DNA of 64,000 nucleotides from Norana najaformis (lineage: Eukaryota; Annelida; Clitellata; Crassiclitellata; Hormogastridae), in contig OZ029923.1 in NCBI GenBank assembly GCA_964023275.1, forward strand, positions 10,857,738 to 10,921,737. Reading direction: 5' to 3'. The position numbers were made by a program, and so were the translations under genes. Positions 34,500 to 44,800 of this stretch are shown here, piece by piece (positions within the stretch are counted from its first letter, which is position 1; the number at the start of each line of letters is the position of its first letter). A model generated the notes under the pieces. The model did no database searches. It worked only from the letters and a program-made list of their open reading frames with translations, and was not told the DNA's origin.

Positions 34500-35235
34500 T
34501 ACAACTTATATTTATAACGCGCCTTAATAAAACAATGTCTTACTCAAAGGACGCGTTACAACATAATAAGTAGTTATAGTACTGAGAGAATAAATGAGTC
34601 TTAGGTTTTAATTTAAAAGTATCTATTGAAGAACATCTTGGAACAGATTCAGGTAAAGAGTTCCACTCAGTTGGACCAGCTACTTCAAACATTCTTTTAC
34701 CAAACTGTAGGTTAACTCTTCTGACTTCAAAGTCCCCTTTCGAAGCCGAACACAATCTTCTTCTGGACTCAGTGGAAGTACAAGGTTTAACTAGAGAGGA
34801 CAGGTAGGACGGGGCAGAGCCTGACATAATTTTGAACATAAGTAGACAGATTTTGAAAGATACTGTATGCGGACCTGAATGGGTAACCAATGAAGTTGTT
34901 GTAAAGAATGAGTAATGTTATCTCAAGGGCCAAGGCTTTTAACTAGGTGAGCTGCAGCATGAATAACAGAAGTAAGCGGTGAGCGGGTAGACTTAGGTAA
35001 AGCATAAAGCACTGAATTGCAATAATCAATTCTGGATAGTATAGATGAATGAACCAGGACATGACGGCGATGCTCATTTTGAAGTGTCGTAACTTTGCAA
35101 GGCCTACATGACATGATAGTTAATGCGTCACCAACCATTGCTGCTTTACAGAAGGTAGCTTCAAACAGCTTAATCAAATTTGATTTTAGCCAAAAAGCAG
35201 TTCTGACTAAAAGATTTAATATTCCCAGCAATCAG
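34500..35235 (-). mobile_element. Degenerate L2/CR1-group LINE C-terminus
   Basis: Two broken frames. LVHSSILSRIDYCNSVLYAL (about 35130-35020) is followed by KICLLMFKIMSGSAPSYLSS and VAGPTEWNSLPES (about 34860-34600). This is the region after the RT palm in L2/CR1-type LINEs. It differs from the L2 family that dominates the window. The 3' end contains 'taaggcgcgttataaat' in sense. Confidence 0.8.
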
Positions 35236-35313
35236 AATCTGGTTCTGATTCTGCGAGAATATCTGCTAACATTGCATGTTATTCTACCAGATGCAATTGA
35301 GTCGTTCGGCGAA

Positions 35314-35358
35314 GATGGCGGATATGTCCAATGCCTATTACCTCGTTGGTCAAATGTA
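35314..35358 (+). other. Possible NGLY1 leader with upstream ORF
   Basis: A 15-codon ORF (MADMSNAYYLVGQM) lies about 190 bp before the NGLY1 ATG. Its start sits in 'cgaagatggcggat', which resembles a YY1-type site found at many animal transcription starts. Function is inferred only. Confidence 0.3.
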
Positions 35359-35545
35359 ATCAGTTAGTATTTGATGCGCACAGTATCAGAATCGCGAAGG
35401 CGTTGATAAGTAAACTTTATTATCATTATGTGATCAGTTTGAGCAACGGAGCTGCGGATTTAGGTTTTATTCTTCATTTTATGTTGCATCTTTGTTCAGG
35501 TTGCGTAGGTAAACTTTACGGTTACGAACTTGAACGATTTTCAGG

Positions 35546-37021
35546 ATGACGACATCGGCGAAAAACGAGTTTTACCAGAAGGTTCGTTCAGACTTTGATC
35601 GTGTTTTGATATACGAAGATGCCGCCCTTCAGGAAAAGGCAAGATCTCGTATTCCTCTGGAAGAGCTGCAGTTCAAGGCTGAGTCAAAGATGCTGGAACT
35701 CGGTCTAGACCAAAAGGATTTAAGAGATCTGGCGCTAATCGAATTACTCGATTGGTTCAAAAACTCGTTTTTTAAATGGGTTGACAGACCGGAATGTGAG
35801 TTGTGTCGAGAATCAAAAACTACTTTTGTGGGAACGACTATTCCGTCAGCTGACGAGGAATTAGGTGGTGCCAGCAGGGTAGAGAAATACGAATGTGAAA
35901 AATGCAGGGAAACTATTCGTTTTCCAAGGTACAACAATCCAGGTGTCCTTCTCGATGAAAGGCGTGGACGGTGTGGTGAGTGGGCTAACTGCTTCACTCT
36001 GTGTTGCCGAGCACTTGATTATGATGCACGTTTTGTTATGGACTGGACAGATCATGTGTGGACTGAAGTATATTCAGAGAATCAGAAGCAATGGCTCCAC
36101 TGCGATCCATGTGAAAATGTGTGTGACAAGCCACTTCTGTATGAGGCAGGATGGGGAAAGAAGTTGACGTACGTCATTGCCTATTCAAAAGATGACATTC
36201 AAGATGTTACCTGGAGGTATAGTGCCAATCATGCAGAAGTACTTCGTCGCAGAAATTTGGTTTCTGAACCATGGTTGGTTGGACTTATTGTGATGCTTCG
36301 AAATGAACGACAATTTCCTCTGAGTGCATCTAGAAAACGTTACCTTCAGGAGAGGACTATAAAGGAGCTGGTTGAATTTATGGCTTCTAGAACATGTTCA
36401 GAAGATGAGCTTGTTGGAAGGCAAACTGGATCTTTAGAGTGGAGAATGGCAAGAGGGGAACTGGGAAAGAATCAGGCTCGCCCATCACTCAAGTATGTCT
36501 TAGTTCCGACTGAAAAAGAGGTGGAACAGAAATGCATTGAGCTGAAGTACAGTTGTGCCAAAGACCTGTATTTACGAGGTGATGAGAAAATCTTTGAATG
36601 GGTGAGTTTAGTGTTTGAAGCTGAAAATATGATGAGGAAGGTTGAATATGACTGGGAAATGGTCTATCTTGCAAGAGTAGAAAATTCCAAATGTGCAAAG
36701 ATCACATGGAAAGCAGATCTTAGTTCATGTGGGATGTCAGTGGACTCGGTTGAGGTTGAAATTCACAGCGCATGCTATGAAAACGGCAGAGTTGTTTGGG
36801 AACTGTGGGGCGATGAACGGATGGTGAACTTAACAAGCGGAAAACGCCACTCAGTAACAGAGCTTCGTGATTCCAAAGTTCTGCTTCTGACTGCAACACT
36901 AACCTTGGGATCTGGGAAAAACGCATGGCAGCACACTCAGCTGTTTCGTCAGACACGCTTCCCCAAGAGTGGAGTGGACCTGGAGTGGCCCTTCAGCGTT
37001 GTAATTCATCTTAAAAAGTAA
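35546..37021 (+). CDS. NGLY1: Peptide:N-glycanase, single exon
   Basis: A cytosolic peptide-N4-(N-acetyl-beta-glucosaminyl)asparagine amidase, which strips N-glycans from misfolded glycoproteins exported from the ER. 491 aa. The transglutaminase-like core has the triad Cys143 (GRCGEWANCF), His170 (TDHVWTEVYS) and Asp187 (LHCDPCE). A zinc site is formed by CELC (84-87) and CEKC (117-120). The C-terminal half is the PAW mannose-binding domain, ending in NAWQHTQLFRQ...VVIHLKK. It aligns with human NGLY1 from the region after the PUB domain to the end, so the PUB domain (p97/VCP binding) is absent. No intron interrupts the frame. An in-frame stop lies at 35531, and 'gattttcag' just before the ATG could be a 3' splice site for an upstream exon. 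Confidence 0.96.
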   Translation: MTTSAKNEFYQKVRSDFDRVLIYEDAALQEKARSRIPLEELQFKAESKMLELGLDQKDLRDLALIELLDWFKNSFFKWVDRPECELCRESKTTFVGTTIPSADEELGGASRVEKYECEKCRETIRFPRYNNPGVLLDERRGRCGEWANCFTLCCRALDYDARFVMDWTDHVWTEVYSENQKQWLHCDPCENVCDKPLLYEAGWGKKLTYVIAYSKDDIQDVTWRYSANHAEVLRRRNLVSEPWLVGLIVMLRNERQFPLSASRKRYLQERTIKELVEFMASRTCSEDELVGRQTGSLEWRMARGELGKNQARPSLKYVLVPTEKEVEQKCIELKYSCAKDLYLRGDEKIFEWVSLVFEAENMMRKVEYDWEMVYLARVENSKCAKITWKADLSSCGMSVDSVEVEIHSACYENGRVVWELWGDERMVNLTSGKRHSVTELRDSKVLLLTATLTLGSGKNAWQHTQLFRQTRFPKSGVDLEWPFSVVIHLKK

Positions 37022-39422
37022 AATGCTCAAAACCAGATTTGCAGTGTTCCTTCTTTAAGAAATTACAAGTATTTTGGCTTGTTCTTATGAAGAGGTTTTG
37101 ACTATGATGATTTGTTATTGTGTTCATTAACTTTGTTCATCAATTAGAAGCTGCCTGGAATTTGCATATGGTTGATGTTTTATTGTGTCAATATTTTTCT
37201 TTGGGTGCATTGAAAATTGAAGGGCTTAACATAGCCTGACCTGTACATTAAATTAATCTGTCAGGATTGATGTATAATATGCAACTGTGTATATGAACCA
37301 AGTTTTTAAGTAATGTTTTTAATTGGTTTGTTATGCAGTCAATAGACTGCATGTAATTTTGCACTGAAACTATACTCCGTAAACTGACTGTAACTTTGAG
37401 TAATTCAAGTGTCCGCATGGGAATTTTAATTCTTATTCTATATATTACTCATCATCAATCATCATCAATAACCGTGGGCTCAATGCCCGTAGGTGTCTGA
37501 TGCCCGTTTCACAATGTGTCTCCACTCGATTCTGTTCTGAGCCGCATGTCCCAGTCTCTGCAAGTCCGCGCCACACCACTCCTCAATGTCATCCACCCAC
37601 TCTCGATGTGGTCTGCCTCTTTTGTTCGTACCTTCCATAATTCCAAACATCAGAGTCTTAATGCCAGCAAATATTACTAACCTTAACTAATTGCACTAAA
37701 CTTCAGTTTAACAAAAATCAAGACTGTAGTCACTGTCATAATCCTTCATCTGACAACATTGTTGAATGTATTAATGGGTGAAATTTGTGTATTGGCTCTA
37801 AAAAATGTTTCTCAAAGGCACTTCCTGTGAAAATTTGTGAGAATCATAAGTCTATGGATGTAAAAAATGTTGAACCAAGAAATAAAACACATATTAAAAA
37901 AACATGAAGTTTGTTTCAAAAGCATTAAAAATGTGAATGAAAAACATTGGTAACCACCTGAGTATTTGAACAAAGCCAAATTGTCGTGCTTTAATGGCAT
38001 CTCAAGTCTATAGTCACCAGCAGAAAGGAGAAACTGCATGAGATAATATGCATATAATTCCACAAATTTTATTCTTTGTTATGCAGTTTCAAAAACAGAT
38101 TTAAACAATATAATGACATAAGAAAAATTCCAAAAGCAAAATAATAAAACATGTTCCCAAAAATTAGAAACAAACATTTTAGGGAAAAAATAAAGTGGTC
38201 ATTACATTTGTGCTTAAGATCATCTTGAAAGACTAGCACAGTGGAGTTCTCAGTAAAAATTTCCAGTTTTTCTTGTCATCTGGCAATAGTTTGCATGCAA
38301 TAGCGGTTCTGTCTATGATTGTTGTGATTGTTCTACATATGATGTAGCTGAACTAGGAATTGCTGAGATGCTAGTTGATAGGAGGATTAGTGGTATCAAA
38401 AAATTGGCTTGAATCCATGTTCTTTATGTCTTAAATTATTCTGAGTTTCCTTGGTGAGGCTATAATTTTGTTTTAAGGGGATTTTATACTTTTTAGTGTT
38501 TATAATTTAAGTTTGACTTTCAGTCGTATTCAGTTGTTTGAGAATTTGATGACCAGCCTGTTGTTGGGCCATTAAAATGTGCTGGTAGAAATATTATGAA
38601 TTTATTCGTATGTGGGAATTAAATTCTGTTCACAAGCCAAGACATCTGGATTTTTATTGAAGCTTTTGATCAGCTAAGAATGTTTCATGTATGTATGTGC
38701 TGATACAGTGTGAGTCAGATTTCTAATCCTAATCCAAGTTGAGACATTGTCCTTCGGCACCCAGAGAAGACGAATCGTAGAAGACCACCTCAGAGTAAAT
38801 GTAATGAAAATATCAGAAATTTTCAGCACTACACATGAGCTGCATCAGGCAGACCAGCTTATTCACTGGTGCTGAAATAACTGAAGACTGCTGAAAGCTA
38901 CCGTAGATTGTTGGGCGAGTTTTGGTGCCAGGTTGTATGAAGAGTGAGAGGACAGTGCAATGGTTCTGATACAGCTAGAAGTTTTCTGAACCACTTTAAA
39001 AGGTCCTTTATATTATTACGATTTATGTTATCTGCTACAGGATCATAATGCTACTAATATAACCATGACCATTGGACTATGGATAACGTGATGTCACAGA
39101 GTATCAACTGAAAAGCAGGATTTGGTACATGAACAGACATTCAAGGGCATATCCAGCAGGGCAATTCATTTGGCCCTCAAACTGGTTAGGGTAGTGGTTG
39201 CCAACTGAACTGTGCTGCTCTGGTTTGAGTGGATGCATTTAGAAGTAACGTAGGCAAATAGGCAGCAAAGCACACAACATTCACTGAATTCATTAACATT
39301 TAAGAAAATTGCTTGTATCATCAATTAGCAGCATAAGTTTTGCAAATTTCTGCATATTTTCAATCACGTGTTGCCATTACGATAACAAAAAACGGTGAGA
39401 GAATGGCGCCATTTCTTTACAT
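37022..39422. other. Spacer between NGLY1 and ADHFE1
   Basis: It holds the NGLY1 3'UTR and the LINE terminus listed separately. Otherwise it is AT-rich with nothing recognised. Confidence 0.4.
37441..37645 (-). mobile_element. LINE 3' terminus with TGATGA tail
   Basis: The minus strand reads GTNKRGRPHREWVDDIEEWC...LGHAAQNRIEWRHIV before a stop and a short TGATGATGATT tail. This is the final part of the ORF of an RTE/CR1-type LINE. Confidence 0.75.
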
Positions 39423-39865
39423 ACTCGACCACTTACTTTCAATTCATAGATCGTTGTGTTTGAGACGCAGTAGGCCAGAATTAAACTCACCAACACTTTA
39501 CCCCTTGCAATCTCTGAGCAGGTCTTCCACTCAAAACTGAAAACACTCCTGTTTTGCAGATCCTATCCTGACTGCTCTTCTTTCCGTTATCTGTCATGCG
39601 GATCCAATTCCAAACACCACCCATCATAACCGCCTGACTGCCTGCGTGACTCTTTGATTGACCTGGAATCGAACCCTTCCTGGTTATCGATTTTGTTTTG
39701 ACTGAGCGCTTGTCTTGAACTGTTGCCAAACTGAGCACCTGTGAATAAGCTGGTTCCCGCGACTTAACTTTCGTTGGGCGCTGTAGAAATCTTGAGATTA
39801 TGATTACGATACTCAACTACTTACGTTCAATTCACAGATCGTTGTGTTTAAGACGCAGAAGGCCA
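39423..39865 (+). mobile_element. L2 fragment with 55-bp target duplication
   Basis: The L2 body (family A) is 39478-39810, from the last codons of the ORF through the 'gagcacctgtgaataagctg' block to a GATTACGAT tail. It is bracketed by 39423-39477 and 39811-39865, two 55-bp direct repeats differing at six positions. The repeats start and stop exactly at the element ends, so they are a target-site duplication. Confidence 0.88.
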
Positions 39866-40119
39866 TTGATCTAAAATTAGAGTTGGACTGCGATTGGTTC
39901 CAAGCTCTACAACCAACATAGGGCAAGTGGTTTTAATCTAGGACGCAAACCTTTTGCCTGCCGCAAAACTTGGGAATTTAGAGCGTGGGTTTGATTTGCA
40001 AAAATATGGCCGCAAAGGTCCCCAGGGAAAAGGTGTTATTTCTTTTAAAAGCGATTACATCAGCCACGTTAGTATGCAGTTGACATTTTTATTCAACTAG
40101 GGAAATTACATTCTGTGAT

Positions 40120-40250
40120 TACTACTCTGGCTTTTCGCCCCGGACTCACCACGGAATTTGATTCGAAGAATGATTTTGTTTAGCAGCGACCATCGACTGA
40201 TGCCTTGAGCATTATTACAGTGGCGCTATAGGAGTTTTTAGATTAGATGT
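40120..40250 (+). mobile_element. L2-like 3' end, family B
   Basis: Matches 21450-21535: 'gcgaccatcgactgatgcct', 'gagcattattacagtggcgc', 'tataggagtttttagattag'. Confidence 0.6.
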
Positions 40251-40429
40251 GAAATTATCTGTTTGTTGATAGTTACAGACCTTTATTAACCTGTATGATA
40301 TACACCACTCAGTGTTAACCTGAGCCGTAATGCTAGAGCATCTGGAATCGAATCGGAATTTACAGTAGATAGATACATTTAGCATAGTCTGAAATTGGAC
40401 AGACCTTCATATAACTCGTGTATATATCC

Positions 40430-41225
40430 CATTCACTGTTGTCCAACCAAACTTATTTCACTCGTGCGCACAATCCGCTTTTTGCTTCACTTGAAAACTG
40501 AAACCACCATCGCCACATCCATAGTCCATGCAAAACTAGACTACTGCAATCACTTTTCCTGAACATAAACCCAAATAAACCGCCTTCAAGCTATCCAGAA
40601 TGCTGTCACCAAAATTCCCAAACACCATCACATCACTCTTCAAATTATTTCACTGGCATAAAATACCTGAACATAGAGTACAAAGCCCTATCACTTACCT
40701 ACAACACACTTCAGTCCTCATAACCCTCCCATCTTCATCATTTATTTGCAATCCGTTCAACCTTCTCCTCTTCTACCCTAACACTTCTCCACCCTCCCAT
40801 CACCTTATCTTTAAAACTTGGAAATTGCTTCACAGCCATAACTGCTCCACCCCACTGGAAAAAACTCATGCCAGAATTACGACAATTATTTGACCCATCA
40901 TATGAACTCAACAACACTTCACCCCTTGCAATCTCTGCGCAGATCTTTCACTTAGAACCGAAAACCTCTTCCGCAAATCATATCCAGATTATTCCTCTTC
41001 TTCTTATCTCACTCGCCGCTCCAGTTCCGAATACCATCCACCCCAGCAGTCTGACTGTCTGCCTGCCTGACTCTTGGATCTTGACCTAGAACTGGTTCTG
41101 ACTCTTTCTGCCTGTTGATTTTGTTTTGACTGAGTGTCTGTGAATAAGCTGGTTCTCACAACATAGCTTTTGTTAGGCATTGTAGAAATCTTGAGTTCAC
41201 AATTACAAATTTCGATTGTTATTTT
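40430..41225 (+). mobile_element. Longer degenerate L2 fragment (family A)
   Basis: It begins inside the region coding AKLDYCNSLFL (seen as 'catgcaaaactagactactg') and runs to the 3' end with 'gttttgactgagtgtctgtg'. Many small differences break the frame. About 790 bp, the longest truncated copy here. Confidence 0.85.
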
Positions 41226-41818
41226 ATCACTTATTATCAGCACCTTTAATATAAATCAATTACTATTAATAAAATAGAATGTTTAGTAGTACTGAGAACA
41301 GTTTGGCCACTTGAATCAGTCAAAAATAGGGTAGCATTGACTTCATTATTATTTTTTTGCATTGCTCATGGCTGTATTGTTCAAGCAATAGTTAATCATA
41401 TGCATACCACACTGAACATCGTTATTCAGGTAGCAGCTAGAGCACTTAGACACCATTGGCAGTTAAGCACTTTGCCACTCCTATAGCCAGACTGACAATA
41501 CAAACAAACATGTCTGACTGTTGGCCACGTTGGTTCTGTATGATGCTGTTGTTTTTATGATATAATGCTTTTCAAGAAAGAGACACTTTGCATTAAATTA
41601 AATTTAACAGTAAAATGAGGTCTTAAATGGAATGCATTAAGCCATGATTTAGATGCCTCTGGTGATGGCAAATTGATCGCTCTTTGGGGGAGATTTTCCA
41701 CACCTCAGTTCCACACTGGTTGTTCCATGTTTGTGAGGGTTATTGCGATCTCCGTTATTGCAATCTTTGTCGGATAAAATGTCCAGATTCGGTGTATTCC
41801 TTTGTGATTTGTTTTTAG

Positions 41819-44800
41819 ATGTCGTTGTCCAGCACATTCACAGTTTGGTCCTCATGTACATCTTACACCAGCAGGTCTGTTATTAGTTCAACAGAAACAT
41901 GTACTGGCTTTTCAACAGCAACTATTTTACTTTCATTGTCTTGCCTTTCCTTATGTTACCTTACTTTTCCTTTTCTTACTTTTTCAGTTACATGTATTGT
42001 AATTTTTGTAATTGTTGTCAGAGATTTGTATAGCTCTGCTTCAGGAGAAACTGATATGAGGTGCTCCATGTTCAAATGTATCTTTGACTCTATTTAAGCA
42101 GTCAGTATCTGACATTCGGTCGTCTTAGAAGATCAGTAAACAAAGTAGTACTGGTAAATCAAAGGATATAACATCCAGGCAAACATATTTTTGTTTCAGA
42201 GAGAAATGTTCTCCAGAGAAGAACTTCAGTGAGCCAGACTAAACCTGCCAGGGATAAAGATTATGCAGTGGAGGTTAGCACAGAACACAAGATTAAGTGA
42301 ATTTAGTTGGACTGTTATATGTAAGTGAGTTAAGTTCCCAGTAGACAGTTCAACAGATCATTTTATGATTCTTTGCAAATATTTGCAAGTTTACTAATTA
42401 TGCTTTGCTTATCTGGAAGGAGTTTATCTTCGTCGCGTGAGCATTCTATGATAAATTCTAGTTTTAGTCAGTAGAGGAAATGGGAGGAATGCGGCATTTC
42501 CAGTATTTCGACCAGTTGCTTCTGGTTTGTTGTTGAAACAAATTCCCTACCAAGTGGACTTGGCTCTGCACTGGGCATGATGAACTGGATCATGACATTC
42601 TGATGATACCATTGCTTGTGCCCACATAGATCCAAAATAACCCTGTCCAGAGTAGCAAAATGGCCATTTTATAGTTTAACTGACAGGTCATTTTCTCATG
42701 TCGACTTGCCATAAAACCAGTTTGCTGTGGAACCCAGATTTGAAAGTGGTGCCCAACAATTTTGACCCAACCTGACTTGAAGTTCCAAAGTCGACACATG
42801 TCGACTTATTCAAGTCGACTCCCAGGTCTACTTCCCAGTGCAAGAAGCCTAAGTGGACAGGTGACACCAGTTTCCAAGGTATAACTAACTTCTGGTCAAA
42901 CTGATTTATCCCTTTATTTGGTCGGTAGTGTCACTGCAGTAACAGCTGTTGTTGCTGTACATATGATAATGCTGGGCTTATTCTATTTCTTTGGCATCTT
43001 TTATACACTTGGGTTTTTGTGGCTTTTAAATGTCAAGACAAAAGTCGTGGACTGAATAACTGGCACGTAAATCTTGATTGAAAAGGGTATTGAGTATTAT
43101 ATCTAGAAATTATTTTTTATTCTTATTTAACACCGTTTGCGGTATAAATATCACGATTTTTACCTAACTGATTACTTCGTCGTTTTTGGTATGTTTCAGT
43201 GCAGTTTAAATCAAGTTTTAGCAATTTTAAGCATGACTTGTGATTTTGTGATAAAATTAAAGCACCCTAGCTTTTAAACTTCAAACCTTTCTGATATGCT
43301 TACAAGAAATCTTGAACAGAAGTGTTGAATTTGACTGAAGGTGGTTGGATGCAATATTCGTTATGGAGAAGGAGTAACCCAGGAAATTGGCATGGTATGT
43401 TGACGACAACTTTTAATATTTTGTTAATTTCTTAAAGTGTATTTAATCTTCAATGCGTGGCACATAGCACACATGTACCACGTGAAAGTCTGATCAGTTT
43501 TCAAGAAGTCAGTCTGCTGATCTGCTGAGCCTATGGTGGAAATTCTCGTTGTAGTGCACTAGTACTGATGCTTCACTCTCTGTAAGGGTGCTATATAAAT
43601 GTCCGGTCACATTACAGTTTGCATTACTTTGCTTTATGGTTTTTATGGTAAGGTATGATGACTTCAGTGGCCTTGGCAGCAATGAGATGATGTGGTTAAT
43701 GATTGATAAAAATTCCATATTTTACGTGTACATGATTTGACCTAAGAGTTGGTTAGTAAGATGTCTAGGTTCCTATTGCTTTGCCTTATATAAGCTGTAC
43801 TGCATTTTAGGACTTTGCTAATCTTGGTGTAAAGAAGCTGTGTGTCATGACAGACAAGACGCTGGCAAAACTTCCAGCTGTTCAGACAGCTTTAGAATCC
43901 CTCCACAAGAGTAAGGTGACCTTTGAGGTGTATGACAGAGTTCGAGTGGAACCTACAGACAAAAGGCAAGTGCAGTATTGGAAAGGAATAATTATTCTTC
44001 TGGTTCTCTTAAGCATTGCTGCAGTCATTCCAGCTCTCTTTCGAGTAGTTTGCATATTAACTTACAGCATTAGCTTCATGGGTGCTGTACTGAAGTGCGA
44101 TTATGATTACATTTGCATTTTAGCTAAAGTTTGCAGCTGCTTTTGAATTATGGTAATTTTGTCCAATATTGTAAAATAAAATAAATAAGGAAATGCTAAT
44201 CTAAATGTTGGACTGCAGATAAGAGAGTTTTCTGTGTTGTTTTCAGTTTTCAAGACGCCATCAGCTTTTCGAGGCAGGGTCAGTTTGATTCCTATTTGGC
44301 CGTTGGTGGTGGATCTGTGATGGACACTTGTAAGACAGCAAATGTCTATGCATCAAAACCAGACGCTGACTTTCTGGACTACGTCAATGCACCGATTGGA
44401 AAGAACCTTCCAATCATGCATCCGTTGAAGCCACTGATTGCCAGTAGGTAACATTTCTGTAATATAGAGTTAAAAGTAACGTAAATTAACTGTTGTGGTA
44501 GGATACGGTGACATCAACGGCCTGGGCAGTCATTAGATGTTGTTAAACACCAGATACTACTACTAATATCTCTTTAGAGGTTCTTATAAGTGAGTAAGTT
44601 AGTAAGTTAGACATTTGTTAACATGCCATGAGTCCAGCTGAGTGAGGAATCATAGGTGTAAAGGGCTTAATAACTGCCTTAATGTGGCAGTCAAGTGGCT
44701 AATGCATCAGCTTCTGACCTCTGTGACCTGGGTTCGAATACGAGGCTTGTCATGTGAACTTGGAATAGATTGCATCGTCAAACGGTGCATAGCCTTGGAT

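Larger units (their letters stand above)
32884..35313. other. Divergent CREBL2-NGLY1 spacer
   Basis: 33000-34190 shows no gene or repeat that I recognise. The right part is two LINE remnants, listed separately, that end within about 100 bp of the presumed NGLY1 leader. Confidence 0.4.

Noticed and set aside
40006-40071. MAAKVPREKVLFLLKAIT as the first exon of ADHFE1
   Set aside because: Attractive as a presequence, but the only good donor (TTA|GTATGC) leaves phase 0 while the next exon needs phase 2.
41820-42097. A 92-codon ORF starting [10 protein letters not shown]
   Set aside because: Wrong frame over the ADHFE1 exon 41819-41874, which encodes [10 protein letters not shown] in the frame used by all later exons.
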